From positions 13,640,001 through 13,704,000 of the forward strand of contig OZ176052.1 in NCBI GenBank assembly GCA_964247055.1: a DNA stretch of 64,000 nucleotides, read 5' to 3'. Positions 26,126 through 39,100 of this stretch are shown one piece after another. This DNA is from Paragordius varius (taxonomy: Eukaryota > Nematomorpha). Both the position numbers and the translations under genes were made by a program. Within the stretch, counting starts at the first letter, position 1. Each line of letters begins with the position of its first letter. Below the pieces are notes generated by a model, which saw nothing but the letters and a program-made list of their open reading frames with translations, had not been told where the DNA came from and did no database searches.

Positions 26126-26989
26126 CCCCAAAGTATTTGGGGTGATGATGGAACTACCATAGGGCTACCCAAAAAAAATTATGGCGACATCACCTGATCA
26201 AATTTGGATTTTAGGTAGCCATTTTTATTTTTAAAATCGTATAAAATAAATTTTTTAAATATTTAAAAAATTCATAAAAATTACATTTATAGTCCGATCT
26301 CGACAATATTTGGGGTGATGATGGAATTACCATAGGGCTACCCAAAAAAAATTATGGTGACATCACCTGATCAAATTTGGATTTTAGGTAGCCATTTTTA
26401 TTTTTAAAATCGTATAAAATAAATTTTTTAAATATTTAAAAAATTCATAAAAATTACATTTATACTCCGATCTCGAAAATATTTGGGGTGATGATGGAAC
26501 TACCTAGGGCTACCCAAAAAAAAATTATAGTGACATCACCTGATCAAATTTGGATTTTAGGTAACCATTTTTATTTTTAATATCGTATAAAATAAATTTT
26601 TTAAATATTTAAAAAATTCATAAAAATTACATTTATAGTCCGATCCCCAAAATATTTGGGGTGATGATGGAACTACCATAGGGCTACCCAAAAAAAATAA
26701 TAGTGACATCACCTGATCAAATTGGATTTTAGGTAGCCATTTTTATTTTTAAAATCGTATAAAATAAATTATTTAAATATTTAAAAAATTCATAAAAATT
26801 ACATTTATAGTCCGATCCCCAAAATATTTGGGGTGATGATGGAACTACCATAGGGCTACCCAAAAAAAATTATGGTGACATCACCTGATCAAATTTGGAT
26901 TTTAGGTAGCCATTTTTATTTTTAAAATCGTATAAAATAAATTTTTTAAATATTTAAAAAATTCATAAAAATTACATTTATACTCCGAT
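26126..26989. repeat. HOR unit f, copy 2
   Basis: Direct tandem copy of 25263-26125. CCCCAAAGTATT is at 26126 (offset 863) and CAAATTGGAT at 26718 (offset 864, because of one extra A near 26515). At its end it passes into the longer unit marked by GGAGCTACC and TTTGTGGTG. Confidence 0.9.
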
Positions 26990-28600
26990 CTCGAAAATAT
27001 TTGGGGTGATGATGGAACTACCATAGGGCTACCCAAAAAAAATTATAGTGACATCACCTGATCAAATTTGGATTTTAGGTAGCCATTTTTATTTTTAAAA
27101 TCGTATAAAATAAATTTTTTAAATATTTAAAAAATTCATAAAAATTACATTTATACTCCGATCTCGAAAATATTTGGGGTGATGATGGAACTACCATAGG
27201 GCTACCCAAAAAAAATTATGGTGACATCACCTGATCAAATTTGGATTTTAGGTAGCCATTTTTATTTTTAAAATCGTATAAAATAAATTTTTTAAATATT
27301 TAAAAAATTCATAAAAATTACATTTATAGTCCGATCCCCAAAATATTTGGGGTGATGATGGAACTACCATAGGGCTACCCAAAAAAAAATATGGTGACAT
27401 CACCTGATCAAATTTGGATTTTAGGTAGCCATTTTTATTTTTAAAATCGTATAAAATAAATTTTTTTAATATTTAAAAAATTCATAAAAATTACATTTAT
27501 ACTCCGATCTCGACAATATTTGGGGTGATGATGGAACTACCATAGGGCTACCCAAAAAAAATTATGGTGACATCATCTGATCAAATTTGGATTTTAGGTA
27601 GCCATTTTTATTTTTAAAATCGTATAAATTAAATTTTTTAAATATTTAAAAAATTCATAAAAATTACATTTATACTCCGATCTCGAAAATATTTGGGGTG
27701 ATGATGGAGCTACCATAGGGCTACCCAAAAAAAATTATGGTGACATCACCTGATCAAATTTGGATTTTAGGTAGCCATTTTTATTTTTAAAATCGTATAA
27801 AATAAATTTTTTAAATATTTAAAAAATTAATAAAAGTTACATTTATAGTCCGATCCCCAAAATATTTGTGGTGATGATGGAACTACCATAGGGCTACCCA
27901 AAAAAAATTATGGTGACATCACCTGATCAAATTTGGATTTTAGGTAGCCATTTTTATTTTTAAAATCGTAAAAAATAAATTTTTTAAATATTTAAAAAAT
28001 TCAAAAAAATTACATTTATACTCCGATCTCGACAATATTTGGGGTGATGATGGAATTACCATAGGGCTACCCAAAAAAAATTATGGTGACATCACCTGAT
28101 CAAATTTGGATTTTAGGTAGCCATTTTTATTTTTAAAATCGTATAAAATAAATTTTTTAAATATTTAAAAAATTCATAAAAATTACATTTATACTCCGAT
28201 CTCGAAAATATTTGGGGTGATGATGGAACTACCATAGGGCTACCCAAAAAAAATTATGGTGACATCACCTGATCAAATTTGGATTTTAGGTAGCCAGTTA
28301 TATTTTTAAAATCGTATAAAATAAATTTTTTAAATATTTAAAAAATTCATAAAAATTACATTTATACTCCGATCTCGAAAATATTTGGGGTGATGATGGA
28401 ACTACCATAGGGCTACCCAAAAAAAATTATAGTGACATTACCTGATCAAATTTGGATTTTAGGTAGCCATTTTTATCTTAAAATCGTATAAAATAAATTT
28501 TTTAAATATTTAAAAAATTCATAAAAATTACATTTATAGTCCGATCCCCAAAATATTTGGGGTGATGATGGAACTACCATAGGGCTACCCAAAAAAAATA
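26718..28600. repeat. HOR unit g, copy 1 (about 11 monomers)
   Basis: Markers: CAAATTGGAT, AAAATATGG with a lost T (about 27389), AAATTTTTTTAAT, CATCATCTGATC (about 27573), GTATAAATTAAA, GGAGCTACC (27707), TAAAAGTTAC, TTTGTGGTG (about 27867), CGTAAAAAATAAA, GGAATTACC, TTTTATCTTAAAATCG (about 28472). The unit recurs at 31556, 34488 and 36212. This copy lacks the ATCGAATAAAA and AAATACATAAAA changes of the later copies and so looks like the oldest form. Confidence 0.85.
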
Positions 28601-30060
28601 ATAGTGACATCACCTGATCAAATTGGATTTTAGGTAGCCATTTTTATTTTTAAAATCGTATAAAATAAATTATTTAAATATTTAAAAAATTCATAAAAAT
28701 TACATTTATAGTCCGATCCCCAAAATATTTGGGGTAATGATGGAACTACCATAGGGCTACCCAAAAAAAATTATGGTGACATCACCTGATCAAATTTGGA
28801 TTTTAGGTAGCCATTTTTATTTTTAAAATCGTATAAAATAAATTTTTTAAATATTTAAAAAATTCATAAAAATTACATTTATATTCCGATCTCGAAAATA
28901 TTTGGGGTGATGATGGAACTACCATAGGGCTACCCAAAAAAAATTATAGTGACATCACCTGATCAAATTTGGATTTTAGGTAGCCATTTTTATTTTTAAA
29001 ATCGTATAAAATAAATTTTTTAAATATTTAAAAAATTCATAAAAATTACATTTATACTCCGATCTCGACAATATTTGAGGTGATGATGGAACTACCATAG
29101 GGCTACCCAAAAAAAATTATGGTGACATCACCTGATCAAATTTGGATTTTAGGTAGCCATTTTTATTTTTAAAATCGTATAAAATAAATTATTTAAATAT
29201 TTAAAAAATTCATAAAAATTACATTTATAGTCCGATCCCCAAAATATTTGGGGTGATGATGGAACTACCATAGAGCTACCCAAAAAAAATTATGGTGACA
29301 TCACCTAATCAAATTTGGATTTTAGGTAGCCATTTTTATTTTTAAAATCGTATAAAATAAATTTTTTAAATATTTAAAAAATTCATAAAAATTACATTTA
29401 TAGTCCGATCCCCAAAGTATTTGGGGTGATGATGGAACTACCATAGGGCTACCCAAAAAAAATTATGGCGACATCACCTGATCAAATTTGGATTTTAGGT
29501 AGCCATTTTTATTTTTAAAATCGTATAAAATAAATTTTTTAAATATTTAAAAAATTCATAAAAATTACATTTATAGTCCGATCTCGACAATATTTGGGGT
29601 GATGATGGAATTACCATAGGGCTACCCAAAAAAAATTATGGTGACATCACCTGATCAAATTTGGATTTTAGGTAGCCATTTTTATTTTTAAAATCGTATA
29701 AAATAAATTTTTTAAATATTTAAAAAATTCATAAAAATTACATTTATACTCCGATCTCGAAAATATTTGGGGTGATGATGGAACTACCTAGGGCTACCCA
29801 AAAAAAATTATAGTGACATCACCTGATCAAATTTGGATTTTAGGTAACCATTTTTATTTTTAATATCGTATAAAATAAATTTTTTAAATATTTAAAAAAT
29901 TCATAAAAATTACATTTATAGTCCGATCCCCAAAATATTTGGGGTGATGATGGAACTACCATAGGGCTACCCAAAAAAAATTATGGTGACATCACCTGAT
30001 CAAATTTGGATTTTAGGTAGCCATTTTTATTTTTAAAATCGTATAAAATAAATTTTTTAA
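28480..30060. repeat. HOR unit h, copy 1 (9 monomers, 1555 bp)
   Basis: Contains CAAATTGGAT (28619), GGGGTAATGATGG, TATATTCCGATC (about 28882), TTTGAGGTG, CATAGAGC (about 29271), CCCCAAAGTATT, CTACCTAGGG and GGTAACC. Each lies 1555 bp before its partner in copy 2. Copy 1 ends with one extra GATCCCC monomer (about 29900-30060) that has no partner in copy 2. Confidence 0.9.
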
Positions 30061-31500
30061 ATATTTAAAAAATTCATAAAAATTACATTTATAGTCCGAT
30101 CCCCAAAATATTTGGGGTGATGATGGAACTACCATAGGGCTACCCAAAAAAAATAATAGTGACATCACCTGATCAAATTGGATTTTAGGTAGCCATTTTT
30201 ATTTTTAAAATCGTATAAAATAAATTATTTAAATATTTAAAAAATTCATAAAAATTACATTTATAGTCCGATCCCCAAAATATTTGGGGTAATGATGGAA
30301 CTACCATAGGGCTACCCAAAAAAAATTATGGTGACATCACCTGATCAAATTTGGATTTTAGGTAGCCATTTTTATTTTTAAAATCGTATAAAATAAATTT
30401 TTTAAATATTTAAAAAATTCATAAAAATTACATTTATATTCCGATCTCGAAAATATTTGGGGTGATGATGGAACTACCATAGGGCTACCCAAAAAAAATT
30501 ATAGTGACATCACCTGATCAAATTTGGATTTTAGGTAGCCATTTTTATTTTTAAAATCGTATAAAATAAATTTTTTAAATATTTAAAAAATTCATAAAAA
30601 TTACATTTATACTCCGATCTCGACAATATTTGAGGTGATGATGGAACTACCATAGGGCTACCCAAAAAAAATTATGGTGACATCACCTGATCAAATTTGG
30701 ATTTTAGGTAGCCATTTTTATTTTTAAAATCGTATAAAATAAATTATTTAAATATTTAAAAAATTCATAAAAATTACATTTATAGTCCGATCCCCAAAAT
30801 ATTTGGGGTGATGATGGAACTACCATAGAGCTACCCAAAAAAAATTATGGTGACATCACCTAATCAAATTTGGATTTTAGGTAGCCATTTTTATTTTTAA
30901 AATCGTATAAAATAAATTTTTTAAATATTTAAAAAATTCATAAAAATTACATTTATAGTCCGATCCCCAAAGTATTTGGGGTGATGATGGAACTACCATA
31001 GGGCTACCCAAAAAAAATTATGGCGACATCACCTGATCAAATTTGGATTTTAGGTAGCCATTTTTATTTTTAAAATCGTATAAAATAAATTTTTTAAATA
31101 TTTAAAAAATTCATAAAAATTACATTTATAGTCCGATCTCGACAATATTTGGGGTGATGATGGAATTACCATAGGGCTACCCAAAAAAAATTATGGTGAC
31201 ATCACCTGATCAAATTTGGATTTTAGGTAGCCATTTTTATTTTTAAAATCGTATAAAATAAATTTTTTAAATATTTAAAAAATTCATAAAAATTACATTT
31301 ATACTCCGATCTCGAAAATATTTGGGGTGATGATGGAACTACCTAGGGCTACCCAAAAAAAATTATAGTGACATCACCTGATCAAATTTGGATTTTAGGT
31401 AACCATTTTTATTTTTAATATCGTATAAAATAAATTTTTTAAATATTTAAAAAATTCATAAAAATTACATTTATAGTCCGATCCCCAAAATATTTGGGGT
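30060..31500. repeat. HOR unit h, copy 2
   Basis: Near-identical tandem copy: CAAATTGGAT at 30174, GGGGTAATGATGG at about 30287, CATAGAGC at about 30826, CTACCTAGGG at about 31340. Both copies also resemble unit f (CCCCAAAGTATT to CTACCTAGGG to CAAATTGG), so unit f sits inside this longer unit. Confidence 0.9.
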
Positions 31501-31555
31501 GATGATGGAACTACCATAGGGCTACCCAAAAAAAATAATAGTGACATCACCTGAT

Positions 31556-34480
31556 CAAATTGGATTTTAGGTAGCCATTTTTATTTTTAAAATCGTATAA
31601 AATAAATTATTTAAATATTTAAAAAATTCATAAAAATTACATTTATAGTCCGATCCCCAAAATATTTGGGGTGATGATGGAACTACCATAGGGCTACCCA
31701 AAAAAAATTATGGTGACATCACCTGATCAAATTTGGATTTTAGGTAGCCATTTTTATTTTTAAAATCGTATAAAATAAATTTTTTAAATATTTAAAAAAT
31801 TCATAAAAATTACATTTATACTCCGATCTCGAAAATATTTGGGGTGATGATGGAACTACCATAGGGCTACCCAAAAAAAATTATAGTGACATCACCTGAT
31901 CAAATTTGGATTTTAGGTAGCCATTTTTATTTTTAAAATCGTATAAAATAAATTTTTTAAATATTTAAAAAATTCATAAAAATTACATTTATACTCCGAT
32001 CTCGAAAATATTTGGGGTGATGATGGAACTACCATAGGGCTACCCAAAAAAAATTATGGTGACATCACCTGATCAAATTTGGATTTTAGGTAGCCATTTT
32101 TATTTTTAAAATCGAATAAAATAAATTTTTTAAATATTTAAAAAATTCATAAAAATTACATTTATAGTCCGATCCCCAAAATATTTGGGGTGATGATGGA
32201 ACTACCATAGGGCTACCCAAAAAAAATATGGTGACATCACCTGATCAAATTTGGATTTTAGGTAGCCATTTTTATTTTTAAAATCGTATAAAATAAATAT
32301 TTTTAATATTTAAAAAATACATAAAAATTACATTTATACTCCGATCTCGACAATATTTGGGGTGATGATGGAACTACCATAGGGCTACCCAAAAAAAATT
32401 ATGGTGACATCATCTGATCAAATTTGGATTTTAGGTAGCCATTTTTATTTTTAAAATCGTATAAATTAAATTTTTTAAATATTTAAAAAATTCATAAAAA
32501 TTACATTTATACTCCGATCTCGAAAATATTTGGGGTGATGATGGAGCTACCATAGGACTACCCAAAAAAAATTATGGTGACATCACCTGATCAAATTTGG
32601 ATTTTAGGTAGCCATTTTTATTTTTAAAATCGTATAAAATAAATTTTTTAAATATTTAAAAAATTCATAAAAGTTACATTTATAGTCCGATCCCCAAAAT
32701 ATTTGTGGTGATGATGGAACTACCATAGGGCTACCCAAAAAAAATTATGGTGACATCAGCTGATCAAATTTGGATTTTAGGTAGCCATTTTTATTTTTAA
32801 AATCGTAAAAAATAAATTTTTTAAATATTTAAAAAATTCAAAAAAATTACATTTATACTCCGATCTCGACAATATTTGGGGTGATGATGGAATTACCATA
32901 GGGCTACCCAAAAAAAATTATGGTGACATCACCTGATCAAATTTGGATTTTAGGTAGCCATTTTTATTTTTAAAATCGTATAAAATAAATTTTTTAAATA
33001 TTTAAAAAATTTATAAAAATTACATTTATACTCCGATCTCGAAAATATTTGGGGTGATGATGGAACTACCATAGGGCTACCCAAAAAAAATTATGGTGAC
33101 ATCACCTGATCAAATTTGGATTTTAGGTAGCCATTTTTATTTTTAAAATCGTATAAAATAAATTTTTTAAATATTTAAAAAATTCATAAAAATTACATTT
33201 ATACTCCGATCTCGAAAATATTTGGGGTGATGATGGAACTACCATAGGGCTACCCAAAAAAAATTATAGTGACATCACCTGATCAAATTTGGATTTTAGG
33301 TAGCCATTTTTATCTTAAAATCGTATAAAATAAATTTTTTAAATATTTAAAAAATTCATAAAAATTACATTTATAGTCCGATCCCCAAAATATTTGGGGT
33401 GATGATGGAACTACCATAGGGCTACCTAAAAAAAATTATAGTGACATCACCTGATCAAATTTGGATTTTAGGTAGCCATTTTTATTTTTGAAATCGTATA
33501 AAATAAATTTTTTAAATATTTAAAAAATTCATAAAAATTACATTTATACTCCGATCTCGACAATATTTGGGGTGATGATGGAACTACCATAGGGCTACCC
33601 AAAAAAAATTATAGTGACATCACCTGTACAAATTTGGATTTTAGGTAGCCATTTTTATTTTTAAAATCGTATAAAATAAATTTTTTAAATATTTAAAAAA
33701 TTCAAAAAAATTACATTTATACTCCGATCTCGAAAATATTTGGGGTAATGATGGAACTACCATAGGGCTACCCAAAAAAAATTATGGTGACATCACCTGA
33801 TCAAATTTGGATTTTAGGTAGCCATTTTTATTTTTAAAATCGTATAAAATAAATTTTTTAAATATTTAAAAAATTCATAAAAATTACATTTATACTCCGA
33901 TCTCGAAAATATTTGGGGTGATGATGGAACTACCATAGGGCTACCCAAAAAAAATTATAGTGACATCACCTGATCAAATTTGGATTTTAGGTAGCCATTT
34001 TTATTTTTAAAATATAAAATAAATTTTTTAAATATTTAAAAAATTCATAAAAATTACATTTATAGTCCGATCCCCAAAATATTTGGGGTGATGATGGAAT
34101 TACCATAGGGCTACCCAAAAAAAATTATGGTGACATCACCTGATCAAATTTGGATTTTAGGTAGCCATTTTTATTTTTAATATCGTATAAAATAAATTTT
34201 TTAAATATTTAAAAAATTCATAAAAATTACATTTATACTCCGATCTCGACAATATTTGGGGTGATGATGGAACTACCATAGGGCCCAAAAAAAATTATAG
34301 TGACATCACCTGATCAAATTTGGATTTTAGGTAGCCATTTTTATTTTTAAAATCGTATAAAATAAATTTTTTAAATATTTAAAAAATTCATAAAAATTAC
34401 ATTTATAGTCCGATCCCCAAAATATTTGGGGTGATGATGGAACTACCATAGGGCTACCCAAAAAAAATAATAGTGACATC
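31556..34480. repeat. HOR unit g, copy 2, with extension
   Basis: Repeats 26718-28600 at an offset of 4838 bp (28 monomers) and adds ATCGAATAAAA (about 32112) and AAATACATAAAA (about 32317). It continues with CTGTACAAA (33624), AAAATATAAAATAAA with TCG lost (about 34010), TTAATATCG (34178) and GGGCCCAAAA with three bases lost (34281). The extended block recurs at 36212-39100. Confidence 0.85.
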
Positions 34481-35815
34481 ACCTGATCAAATTGGATTTT
34501 AGGTAGCCATTTTTATTTTTAAAATCGTATAAAATAAATTATTTAAATATTTAAAAAATTCATAAAAATTACATTTATAGTCCGATCCCCAAAATATTTG
34601 GGGTGATGATGGAACTACCATAGGGCTACCCAAAAAAAATTATGGTGACATCACCTGATCAAATTTGGATTTTAGGTAGCCATTTTTATTTTTAAAATCG
34701 TATAAAATAAATTTTTTAAATATTTAAAAAATTCATAAAAATTACATTTATACTCCGATCTCGAAAATATTTGGGGTGATGATGGAACTACCATAGGGCT
34801 ACCCAAAAAAAATTATAGTGACATCACCTGATTAAATTTGGATTTTAGGTAGCCATTTTTATTTTTAAAATCGTATAAAATAAATTTTTTAAATATTTAA
34901 AAAATTCATAAAAATTACATTTATACTCCGATCTCGAAAATATTTGGGGTGATGATGGAACTACCATAGGGCTACCCAAAAAAAATTATGGTGACATCAC
35001 CTGATCAAATTTGGATTTTAGGTAGCCATTTTTATTTTTAAAATCGAATAAAATAAATTTTTTAAATATTTAAAAAATTCATAAAAATTACATTTATACT
35101 CCGATCCCCAAAATATTTGGGGTGAGGATGGAACTACCATAGGGCTACCCAAAAAAAATATGGTGACATCACCTGATCAAATTTGGATTTTAGGTAGCCA
35201 TTTTTATTTTTAAAATCGTATAAAATAAATATTTTTAATATTTAAAAAATACATAAAAATTACATTTATACTCCGATCTCGACAATATTTGGGGTGATGA
35301 TGGAACTACCATAGGGCTACCCAAAAAAAATTATGGTGACATCATCTGATCAAATTTGGATTTTAGGTAGCCATTTTTATTTTTAAAATCGTATAAATTA
35401 AATTTTTTAAATATTTAAAAAATTCATAAAAATTACATTTATACTCCGATCTCGAAAATATTTGGGGTGATGATGGAGCTACCATAGGGCTACCCAAAAA
35501 AAATTATGGTGACATCACCTGATCAAATTTGGATTTTAGGTAGCCATTTTTATTTTTAAAATCTTATAAAATAAATTTTTTAAATATTTAAAAAATTCAT
35601 AAAAGTTACATTTATAGTCCGATCCCCAAAATATTTGTGGTGATGATGGAACTACCATAGGGCTACCCAAAAAAAATTATGGTGACATCACCTGATCAAA
35701 TTTGGATTTTAGGTAGCCATTTTTATTTTTAAAATCGTAAAAAATAAATTTTTTAAATATTTAAAAAATTCAAAAAAATTACATTTATACTCCGATCTCG
35801 ACAATATTTGGGGTG
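34090..35815. repeat. HOR unit i, copy 1 (10 monomers, 1725 bp)
   Basis: Bounded by GGAATTACC monomers. It holds TTAATATCG (34178), GGGCCCAAAA (34281), CAAATTGGAT (34488), CTGATTAAATT, ATCGAATAAAA, AAATACATAAAA, CATCATCTG, GGAGCTACC, ATCTTATAAAA (35561) and TTTGTGGTG. The same list follows at once at an offset of 1724-1725 bp. ATCTTAT is private to this unit and its descendants. Confidence 0.9.
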
Positions 35816-37540
35816 ATGATGGAATTACCATAGGGCTACCCAAAAAAAATTATGGTGACATCACCTGATCAAATTTGGATTTTAGGTAGCCATTTTTATT
35901 TTTAATATCGTATAAAATAAATTTTTTAAATATTTAAAAAATTCATAAAAATTACATTTATACTCCGATCTCGACAATATTTGGGGTGATGATGGAACTA
36001 CCATAGGGCCCAAAAAAAATTATAGTGACATCACCTGATCAAATTTGGATTTTAGGTAGCCATTTTTATTTTTAAAATCGTATAAAATAAATTTTTTAAA
36101 TATTTAAAAAATTCATAAAAATTACATTTATAGTCCGATCCCCAAAATATTTGGGGTGATGATGGAACTACCATAGGGCTACCCAAAAAAATAATAGTGA
36201 CATCACCTGATCAAATTGGATTTTAGGTAGCCATTTTTATTTTTAAAATCGTATAAAATAAATTATTTAAATATTTAAAAAATTCATAAAAATTACATTT
36301 ATAGTCCGATCCCCAAAATATTTGGGGTGATGATGGAACTACCATAGGGCTACCCAAAAAAAATTATGGTGACATCACCTGATCAAATTTGGATTTTAGG
36401 TAGCCATTTTTATTTTTAAAATCGTATAAAATAAATTTTTTAAATATTTAAAAAATTCATAAAAATTACATTTATACTCCGATCTCGAAAATATTTGGGG
36501 TGATGATGGAACTACCATAGGGCTACCCAAAAAAAATTATAGTGACATCACCTGATTAAATTTGGATTTTAGGTAGCCATTTTTATTTTTAAAATCGTAT
36601 AAAATAAATTTTTTAAATATTTAAAAAATTCATAAAAATTACATTTATACTCCGATCTCGAAAATATTTGGGGTGATGATGGAACTACCATAGGGCTACC
36701 CAAAAAAAATTATGGTGACATCACCTGATCAAATTTGGATTTTAGGTAGCCATTTTTATTTTTAAAATCGAATAAAATAAATTTTTTAAATATTTAAAAA
36801 ATTCATAAAAATTACATTTATAGTCCGATCCCCAAAATATTTGGGGTGATGATGGAACTACCATAGGGCTACCCAAAAAAAATATGGTGACATCACCTGA
36901 TCAAATTTGGATTTTAGGTAGCCATTTTTATTTTTAAAATCGTATAAAATAAATATTTTTAATATTTAAAAAATACATAAAAATTACATTTATACTCCGA
37001 TCTCGACAATATTTGGGGTGATGATGGAACTACCATAGGGCTACCCAAAAAAAATTATGGTGACATCATCTGATCAAATTTGGATTTTAGGTAGCCATTT
37101 TTATTTTTAAAATCGTATAAATTAAATTTTTTAAATATTTAAAAAATTCATAAAAATTACATTTATACTCCGATCTCGAAAATATTTGGGGTGATGATGG
37201 AGCTACCATAGGGCTACCCAAAAAAAATTATGGTGACATCACCTGATCAAATTTGGATTTTAGGTAGCCATTTTTATTTTTAAAATCTTATAAAATAAAT
37301 TTTTTAAATATTTAAAAAAATTCATAAAAGTTACATTTATAGTCCGATCCCCAAAATATTTGTGGTGATGATGGAACTACCATAGGGCTACCCAAAAAAA
37401 ATTATGGTGACATCACCTGATCAAATTTGGATTTTAGGTAGCCATTTTTATTTTTAAAATCGTAAAAAATAAATTTTTTAAATATTTAAAAAATTCAAAA
37501 AAATTACATTTATACTCCGATCTCGACAATATTTGGGGTG
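35815..37540. repeat. HOR unit i, copy 2
   Basis: Tandem copy of 34090-35815: TTAATATCG at 35903, GGGCCC at 36006, CAAATTGGAT at 36212, ATCTTATAAAA at 37285. Small differences are the length of two A runs (CAAAAAAATAAT near 36184, an extra A near 37315) and GAGGATGG against GATGATGG near 35125/36849. Confidence 0.9.
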
Positions 37541-39100
37541 ATGATGGAATTACCATAGGGCTACCCAAAAAAAATTATGGTGACATCACCTGATCAAATT
37601 TGGATTTTAGGTAGCCATTTTTATTTTTAAAATCGTATAAAATAAATTTTTTAAATATTTAAAAAATTCATAAAAATTACATTTATACTCCGATCTCGAA
37701 AATATTTGGGGTGATGATGGAACTACCATAGGGCTACCCAAAAAAAATTATGGTGACATCACCTGATCAAATTTGGATTTTAGGTAGCCATTTATTTTTA
37801 AAATCGTATAAAATAAATTTTTTAAATATTTAAAAAATTCATAAAAATTACATTTATACTCCGATCTCGAAAATATTTGGGGTGATGATGGAACTACCAT
37901 AGGGCTACCCAAAAAAAATTATAGTGACATCACCTGATCAAATTTGGATTTTAGGTAGCCATTTTTATCTTAAAATCGTATAAAATAAATTTTTTAAATA
38001 TTTAAAAAATTCATAAAAATTACATTTATAGTCCGATCCCCAAAATATTTGGGGTGATGATGGAACTACCATAGGGCTACCCAAAAAAAATTATAGTGAC
38101 ATCACCTGATCAAATTTGGATTTTAGGTAGCCATTTTTATTTTTGAAATCGTATAAAATAAATTTTTTAAATATTTAAAAAATTCATAAAAATTACATTT
38201 ATACTCCGATCTCGACAATATTTGGGGTGATGATGGAACTACCATAGGGCTACCCAAAAAATATTATAGTGACATCACCTGTACAAATTTGGATTTTAGG
38301 TAGCCATTTTTATTTTTAAAATCGTATAAAATAAATTTTTTAAATATTTAAAAAATTCAAAAAAATTACATTTATACTCCGATCTCGAAAATATTTGGGG
38401 TGATGATGGAACTACCATAGGGCTACCCAAAAAAAATTATGGTGACATCACCTGATCAAATTAGGTAGCCATTTTTATTTTTAAAATCGTATAAAATAAA
38501 TTTTTTAAATATTTAAAAAATTCATAAAAATTACATTTATACTCCGATCTCGAAAATATTTGGGGTGATGATGGAACTACCATAGGGCTACCCAAAAAAA
38601 ATTATAGTGACATCACCTGATCAAATTTGGATTTTAGGTAGCCATTTTTATTTTTAAAATATAAAATAAATTTTTTAAATATTTAAAAAATTCATAAAAA
38701 TTACATTTATAGTCCGATCCCCAAAATATTTGGGGTGATGATGGAATTACCATAGGGCTACCCAAAAAAAATTATGGTGACATCACCTGATCAAATTTGG
38801 AGGTAGCCATTTTTATTTTTAATATCGTATAAAATAAATTTTTTAAATATTTAAAAAATTCATAAAATTTACACTCCGATCTCGACAATATTTGGGGTGA
38901 TGATGGAACTACCATAGGGCCCAAAAAAAATTATAGTGACATCACCTGATCAAATTTGGATTTTAGGTAGCCATTTTTATTTTTAAAATCGTATAAAATA
39001 AATTTTTTAAATATTTAAAAAATTCATAAAAATTACATTTATAGTCCGATCCCCAAAATATTTGGGGTGATGATGGAACAACCATAGGGCTACACAAAAA
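36212..39100. repeat. Extended unit g, copy 3, with new small deletions
   Basis: Aligns to 31556-34480 at an offset starting at 4655-4656 bp (27 monomers): CTGTACAAA at 38279 against 33624. The offset then falls to 4647, 4642 and 4636 because this copy has lost 8 bp (38457, CAAATTAGGTAGCC), 5 bp (38799, TTTGGAGGTAGCC) and 6 bp (about 38865, TTACACTCC). The older TCG loss (38658) and GGGCCC loss (38917) are shared with copy 2. Confidence 0.85.
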
